Below are positions 58,710 through 64,000 of a stretch of DNA of 64,000 nt, piece after piece (the stretch's first letter is position 1; each line of letters opens with the position of its first letter). Source of the stretch: Capsicum annuum (lineage: Eukaryota > Streptophyta > Magnoliopsida > Solanales > Solanaceae); the NCBI RefSeq assembly GCF_002878395.1, contig NC_061121.1, positions 43,349,180-43,413,179 on the forward strand. The letters are read 5' to 3'. The translations under genes and the position numbers were made by a program. The notes under the pieces are model-generated. The model ran no database searches. It had not been told where the DNA came from and saw only the letters and a list, made by a program, of their open reading frames with translations.

Positions 58710-60114
58710 GATTTCATTGTATTGTAAAGTGTGAATGAGATCATGAATGATTAAACTCCCTCTCCTATGATGTTATTTTTTATTTCAACTGTGATAACTT
58801 GTGTAAATGTATGAATTTCTTGAAAAGAAACTAAATGATGAATGTTTTACTGATGATCATGAACAATTTGGTTTATTATATGTAGAGGGGGTATTTTCCT
58901 ATGGTAAATATCTACTTGGTCTAATTAACACTTTTCATGAGTTTTAAGAAATTACAAATATGAGGTGACCACCTATGATTTTACAATTGGGAGGAGAATG
59001 TTTTGATAAAAATTTGAATGAACGGTCTATTGCATAACTCTCTCTCATCTGATGTTTAAAAGCTAGGGGTGTTCATTTATATGATAATTAGTAGAAAAAG
59101 GATGCAGATATGATATGATGTGATGTGATTGACTTGCAAGTCAGGGTATGACGATACCCGGTGATTTCATGCCCTTAATAGGATAGTGTTGAATGTTTTG
59201 AAAGTATGAACATGTTTACTTTAATGAACTAAAAGTTGGGCTTAAGAGAGTAAATAGGTTACCCAAAAAAGAAATTTGAGTGTAAGGGTTCATTGCTGGA
59301 AACCGTAATTGCTGATGCGGGACTTATGATATATGATCCTACATGCAAGGACATTTTTAGGACATGTCACATGGGGGGATTTCCTGCGGTGTGCTCACAT
59401 GGGGGGTATCACCACTCCAACCCTGATGGCTACTTGGATTGGAGGCTTGGCCGTCGAGTTAAGGGTGGGTTCCACATAGCCCGTGAAATTTTAGATTTGT
59501 AGGGTGTACCGACTAGCTCAGAATAATAACAAAGAGTGAGTTAAAGTTGTCAAGAATTATTTTGAAGTACACTAAAGTATGCCCATGCATTTTTTTACTT
59601 GCATTGTCTTCATGGTTATTACTAAATGCTCTTATCTATTTCGTACAAAAATCATGCTATTTTTGGACTATTTGACATACTAGTACAATTGTATTGACCC
59701 CCTATATTTCAGGATTTGAGGCACAGTCCCAGGGTGCCACTAAGTAGTAGGTCCAATCCTGTTAAAGTTTGCAGTTCGTAATCCTCCCCTCATTTCGGAA
59801 GGCCTATTTCAAAATATTGTAAGTTATTTTTTATTTATGGTCTGACTGGGGCCTTGTCCCAACTTTCAGACAGATATTGATCTTTGGTATTGTTAGGGAT
59901 TTCGAAAACTGGTGTCATGTGTTTTCAAACATTATGAATTAAATTTCGTATTGTTCAGTTGAAGTAAGAAATGACCATGTTTCTGTGTTGCTATATTTCT
60001 GCATTTCCTTACTGTATATGAATTGTGTATATGATTTCCAGTTAGAGAAGGGCTCTCGGGCCTTCATTATTTGGGATGCATGTCACGGCCAGGGCCTCAT
60101 TTCGGGTAGTGACA
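57840..60114 (+). mobile_element. Long LTR (Tekay-like) in the composite
   Basis: 2275 bp, TGTAACACCCC...GGGTAGTGACA. AAATCCGACACCCGAGTGAA (about 58152) resembles the Tekay1 LTR near 43693, and AAGGTATG occurs in both (58488, 44174). Its last about 55 bases align with the end of the TRIM LTRs (ACGGCCAGGGCCTC versus GTGGCCAGAGCTCC). No internal region or partner LTR follows, so alone it would be called a solo LTR. Confidence 0.75.
58677..58707. repeat. AT dinucleotide microsatellite
   Basis: About 15 uninterrupted AT/TA units within the long LTR. Confidence 0.95.
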
Positions 60115-61310
60115 AAAATTAATGCAGACATCAATTGCAATGTATTTTTAATCTTTTATATTGTTTATAGGTAAAATATATCTCCCAAAAGAAAAGAAAG
60201 TGAAAGTGGATCAAGTTCTGACCACCTAAGAAAAACGGCTAGAGTAAAGATGGATTCGAAAGCGCTTTAGGGGAAAGGTAAAGATGATGAAAGATATGAA
60301 AATGATATTGAGGGAGGTGGAGAAGGGTCTGTAGAGGGTGATGAGGAAAATAAAAGTGAGGAGGAAGAAGAAGAAGATAAAGAAGAAAAGGAGAAAGTAG
60401 AAAGTGAGAAAGAGGATGATGATCAAAATGCTGATAATACATCATCAATGGGATGTGAATTAAGAACGAAATCCCAGCATGATCCTGTCAAATCTATTAG
60501 TGTTAATAGGTTTCAAGTTGAGATGCTGATATATAACGCTGCAGATTTATCTGGTGATTTTTTACTCAAATCTCAGTTGGGGAAATCTTTTGATGATTTT
60601 AGAAAAACAATGGAGGAAAAAATAGAAGAACTTTTTAAGAAGAGCGTCTTTAGACACTTTCTTGTGCTGTCTAACAGCAACAATGACCATTTCCTAATGA
60701 GCATGGTATATGGTTTTCTCAAGCACAGGATCAAGTACGTAGGGGGTGATAAATATTTGAAGGAGGAGGGAAAGAAGATGAATGAAATCTGGATCAACTA
60801 CTATGGCATGAAGTTTGTTTTGGCATGAAAGAGTTTTCCATAGTGAAAGTCTTGAGATGCGATCGTCCAAAATAACCTCTGATCAAGGAAACACCCCGAA
60901 AAATGTCCAAGGCAAGAACGATAACTAAACCAGCATTATCAAATAAAGAGAAGGCATTGTCCAAGCGACCACCCACCAAAACCGAAAAATGCAAGGAAAA
61001 AATAGATGGGTTGTTCTTAATTGTTGGATGTGGCTACAGATCCACGATGTTGATAGAAAATCTCAAGGATAAAACCATACAAAAGAAGTACAAGGAGCAG
61101 TTATGCGTAGTTTGGTATGCCCATTTTGTTATATTGGTAAGAGACTTATACAAAGACATAGAAGATGATTTGTTGGAGCTTGCTGAGGATTTTGAGAAAT
61201 TCAACAATTATCCCTGGGAATATGACAGCAATAAGTTGATTGTCAAATATTTATTGACAAAGCTATCCCCAAAGATGATCACATTATATGACTTTCCTTG
61301 GGCATCCATG

Positions 61311-61389
61311 GTAAATTTAATCACTACATGTTTACTCTTTCATTAATTATTTTGACTTTTTTTGCTTGCTTCCTGTTTACATTTTTTAG
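61311..61389 (+). other. Intron in the DUF1985 remnant
   Basis: 79 bp starting GTAAAT and ending TTTTTTAG. Removing it joins FPWASM to AWAFEAISP in frame, matching the family wording. A T-rich tract precedes the AG. Confidence 0.75.
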
Positions 61390-61411
61390 GCTTGGGCATT
61401 TGAAGCCATCT

Positions 61412-61435
61412 CCCCCTCCCCCCCCCCCGCCCCCC
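61412..61435. repeat. C-rich tract
   Basis: Nearly pure C (two runs with single T and G interruptions) inside the DUF1985 exon. It shifts the frame between EAISP and RKQVKDY. Confidence 0.9.
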
Positions 61436-61475
61436 GAAAGCAGGTCAAGGATTACCTAAATTACTCATCTGTTGA

Positions 61476-63302
61476 AATAGGCCCCAAATAACTCAAACTG
61501 TCTCAACTGAAATAAAATACTAAACAACTGAATAAATCTAAGATAAATATCCATGTCCTCAATAGATGAGGAATCACCATGACTACTACTGATGATGCAC
61601 TGGAATATTTAGGTGCGTTCAGGAACCTAAGCATCCGAACCTATGATATGAGAAATCATAGTGCAAGAAAAGAGTATGTGGTCAGTACTTTGAATGTAAT
61701 GGTATTCTAAATAAGGTTAGGCTGATATGCATGGGCTCATTTGCATGAATAGTATATGACTGAATGAATAACATGAGATAACTGATACATAGTATGCATA
61801 AAAGTTGTAATATCTGAGAATGCATGTCCAAGCATATAACATGATCCTTAAATAGTATATAAGCTAAAATATTGAAATACTGAGACTGTATAACTGACAA
61901 CTGTATGCTATGGTCGAGCAAACATGAAACTAAACTTTGAACAAAAATGTTGAACTGAGACTGTAGGAGCTACCATCTAACCGAGATACACTATTATGAA
62001 CAAATTAGGGTCCAACCTATGACCCCATTTGGAAGGTTGTCAATACTGTTCCATGGGTACTAACACATGGTTGTGTCGATCCACTGAAGTGAAGTCCCAA
62101 AGGACTAAAGAGTCACCCTCTACTGGAAGGTGCTCTAGTGAGATATACATCAACCCTTAAATAGCAAGTTAATATCTCATCCTATGATGGATATGTAGTT
62201 CTGGAATGCAAGGACTTCTACTAAAGGTTACACTCTCAACTAGCAGGTGAGCCCTCATTCCTCGGTTCGCTCGGTGCTAAATCTTAATCCCAACTGAACT
62301 GACTCAGATTACTGAATTGATCTAAGTTTGACTAGCATGATAACTGAATGAACTGGTATTACTCAAATGTATTCAAAACCATTCTAAAACTATAGAGACT
62401 AAGTAAATAGCTAAGTTTTCGGGTATTCATAACCCCCAAGACTTGATAACATTAAAGTAGAAACATAATAAAAGCTTCAAAAGCATAATAAGTAGTCATT
62501 ATTCAAAATTCATCTCTTAGGCATTTCATCAAACACTTGAAATTCATGAACTTAAGCATGGAAATTATTGAAACATGTGGTAATAACACTATCATAACAT
62601 TAAAACCATACATTGGGGATTTAACATGGTATTTCATACTTGAAAACGTGTAGGGCTTCTTTCCAACTAACAACACTTGTAATCATCTTGCATAATCAAA
62701 ATTCCCAAAAGCTTTACCAAAATAACTCATTTTAAACATGTAAATTCATGATTTAAAACATAAAAATAGTTTTTGGACTCCATGCGTGAAAAGGGCCCAT
62801 GGATGAACATTTAACATGCCTTAAAACTTTAATCTTGTAAGAGAATTTACTTTCTCGATCATTATTGGGAGGTTAAGATTGAATTATAGAGTTTTCTTGA
62901 AGGAATAATGATTGACATGATGAATTTGGGGAAAGGTTAGGGTTTAGTTTAGAGAGAAATTGAGGAATTTGGGCATATAATGCCTTAATTGATGATAAAT
63001 CTCGTGTTTTTACGAGGCAATAGGAAAAAAGAAGGATGCCCCTCTGGGATTTAAATTTGTAACTAGAAATCCTAATTGAGCATCACCACGATGTGATGAA
63101 ACCCTCATCATAATACCCAGTACGATGCAATGCAATCGCGTTGAGCTGTTGGAATCAAAATCTAAACGTTCCTCAATCCTCGTTTGAAAAATCTAAAACT
63201 TCCCCAGATATACTACTTACACCCCTGAACATTAATTAACTTAGAAATCATCATCTTTATTTATGGAAGGTCACTTTAAAAATCATCAAAGTTAAGAGGC
63301 CA
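61476..63302 (-). mobile_element. Truncated LTR related to Tekay3 LTR
   Basis: Aligns with 48996-50812 in the same orientation (AACTCAAACT, CATGTCCTCAATAGAT, GGGTCCAACCT and so on). The first about 295 bases of the Tekay3 copy are missing here, and the similarity ends at AAGAGGCCA as in the other copy. It interrupts the DUF1985 remnant on its left side. Confidence 0.8.
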
Positions 63303-64000
63303 AAAATAAAACTAAGTCCCCAACTTGAGTCTTCATATTCTTGTCCAAATGTCGAGTCGGTTATGGTTCAACGCATTGATACCTTGTTGATGTTGAGGAA
63401 GATTAAAATGTTTTGAGCTAAAATGTGTTGAGTTAGGAATCCACAAATTGATATGATTTGATAAATGATAAAGAGATTTGATTTGGTCTTTACGATAGAC
63501 CATTGTGATGTTGTGGTGGGTTTCCTAACGCGTTCTGAGCTTGTCGGGGAGTACTACTTAGAACCGAGAGGGAAATTTTGTATTTCCCCAAGCCTATGTG
63601 TCACCGTAGGGTTGTTCGATGATGATATTATTGGCTAGAGAGTCCGATTGTGATTATTGTAGTTTTAAGGTCATACTCCTTGGCAAAGAGTATGACGCTC
63701 CCGCCAACAGGGGTTTCAAACATTGGTATTTCACGTAGCTCACGTGGGGTTGTCAGTTATAGGAAACTCCCCTGTCCATAAGAGTAATATTTATTGAAAT
63801 ACTGAGTCACTCCGAGTTTTGATATGGTAAGTCAAGTTTCCTATGATGATCTATAATAATTTATGAGGTTTTTCTCCTACATTTCCTATCTAAGATATTA
63901 TGAGTTGCATGATTCAATGTCACTCAAGCTAGGTGTGTCATTATGGTCCGTATGTACGTTTTTCTGAAATTTATGATACTATTCATATTTTGCATGCGCC
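63303..64000. other. LTR-like sequence at the window end
   Basis: No reading frame. Phrases such as GACGCTCCCGCCAACAGGGG and CACGTAGCTCACGTGGGG are in the style of the chromovirus LTRs in this window (compare 59360-59410). The first about 50 bases (to about 63350) might instead be the outer part of the preceding LTR. Too short to classify. Confidence 0.35.

Larger units (their letters stand above)
57166..60114 (+). mobile_element. Composite insertion: TRIM joined to a long Tekay-like LTR
   Basis: The unit runs from TGTAACACCC at 57166 to GTAGTGACA at 60114 and is bounded by a perfect AAAAT on both sides (57161-57165, 60115-60119). Inside: a TRIM (57215-57836) with two 226-bp LTRs, the trinucleotide GAA, and a 2275-bp LTR (57840-60114). 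Neither the TRIM nor the long LTR alone has a matching target duplication; only the whole does. Confidence 0.65.
60178..61475 (+). pseudogene. DUF1985-type protein, transposon-associated (Ulp1-protease family context), truncated
   Basis: The frame from 60178 reads SPKRKESESGSSSDHLRKT with ATA where ATG is expected, a stop near 60267, then a Glu/Lys-rich acidic stretch and, from 60448, VFRHFLVLSNSN and EIWINYYGMKFVLA. A one-base shift near 60823 leads to MKEFSIVKVLRCDRP, then a stop at 60873. 60903-61310 gives YPWEYDSNKL and LYDFPWASM; after an intron the frame continues AWAFEAISP. A C-run breaks the frame before RKQVKDYLNYSSVEI. DUF1985 proteins with NNYPWG...FPWA...WAFEAIP wording are known in plants, often beside Ulp1-like protease domains in Mutator-like elements. 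The protease part is missing, cut by the LTR fragment at 61476. Confidence 0.7.

Noticed and set aside
59293..59502. Plus-strand frame with MLETVIADAGLMIYD
   Set aside because: Lies in the long LTR; the similar GGGG-rich passage occurs in other LTRs here without the frame.
57840..60114. Ordinary solo LTR with its own target duplication
   Set aside because: Its immediate left flank (TAGAA) does not match the right flank (AAAAT); the match is only found left of the TRIM.
60226..60448. Two hydrophobic minus-strand frames (Phe/Leu/Ser rich)
   Set aside because: Antisense of the Glu/Lys-rich acidic tract of the DUF1985 remnant.

Overview
This is plant nuclear DNA, gene-poor and almost entirely built of nested, decayed LTR retrotransposons. 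The families (Tat/Ogre-type, Athila-type and chromodomain-bearing Tekay/Del-type Ty3/gypsy elements, a TRIM, and a transposon-associated DUF1985 remnant), their long AT-rich LTRs and their protein wording suggest a large repeat-rich dicot genome. Solanaceae (pepper, tomato or potato relatives) is my best guess; this is an inference from family resemblance. I see no intact cellular gene, tRNA or rRNA gene. Every recognisable polyprotein carries stops, frameshifts or lost catalytic residues.

Layout. (1) 1-12012, minus strand: Tat1, a Tat-type element with 3'UTR repeats, integrase, two RNase H domains, RT, G-patch-like segment, protease, gag, leader, PBS and 5' LTR; its 3' LTR lies left of the window. 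A 100-N gap (8132-8231) is flanked by an exact duplication and a foldback that look like assembly artefacts. (2) 12013-15171, plus: the 3' end and 3' LTR of an Athila-type element, into which Tat1 apparently inserted. (3) 15172-46298, plus: Tekay1, a deletion derivative that retains 7 bases of its 5' LTR, its PBS, leader, integrase C-terminus/chromodomain and 3' LTR. It is split at 16164/40804 by (4) Tat2 (16165-40798, target duplication CATGT). Tat2 is a Tat-type element that lost RT, RNase H and the integrase core, and its leader is split by (5) Tekay2 (19701-29391, minus, target duplication TTAAC), a nearly full-length but dead chromovirus. (6) 46299-50812, minus: Tekay3, the 5' half of another chromovirus. 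(7) 50818-56812, plus: a 6-kb element with 206-bp LTRs, a Tyr/Asp-rich leader protein and a gag remnant, with no visible RT or integrase. (8) 57166-60114: a TRIM fused to a single 2.3-kb Tekay-like LTR, the whole flanked by AAAAT. (9) 60178-61475: a DUF1985-type pseudogene with a preserved intron. (10) 61476-63302: a truncated LTR related to that of Tekay3, then LTR-like sequence to the end.

Order of events from the nesting: Tekay1 was present first. Athila entered 7 bp before the end of its 5' LTR and Tat1 later entered Athila. Tat2 entered the Tekay1 internal region and Tekay2 entered the Tat2 leader. Tekay1 probably landed in the RT of Tekay3. The observations most worth following are the TRIM/long-LTR composite bounded by one target duplication, a leader hairpin identical in Tat1 and Tat2 about 335 nt from the PBS, the short-LTR 6-kb element, and the artefact around the gap.
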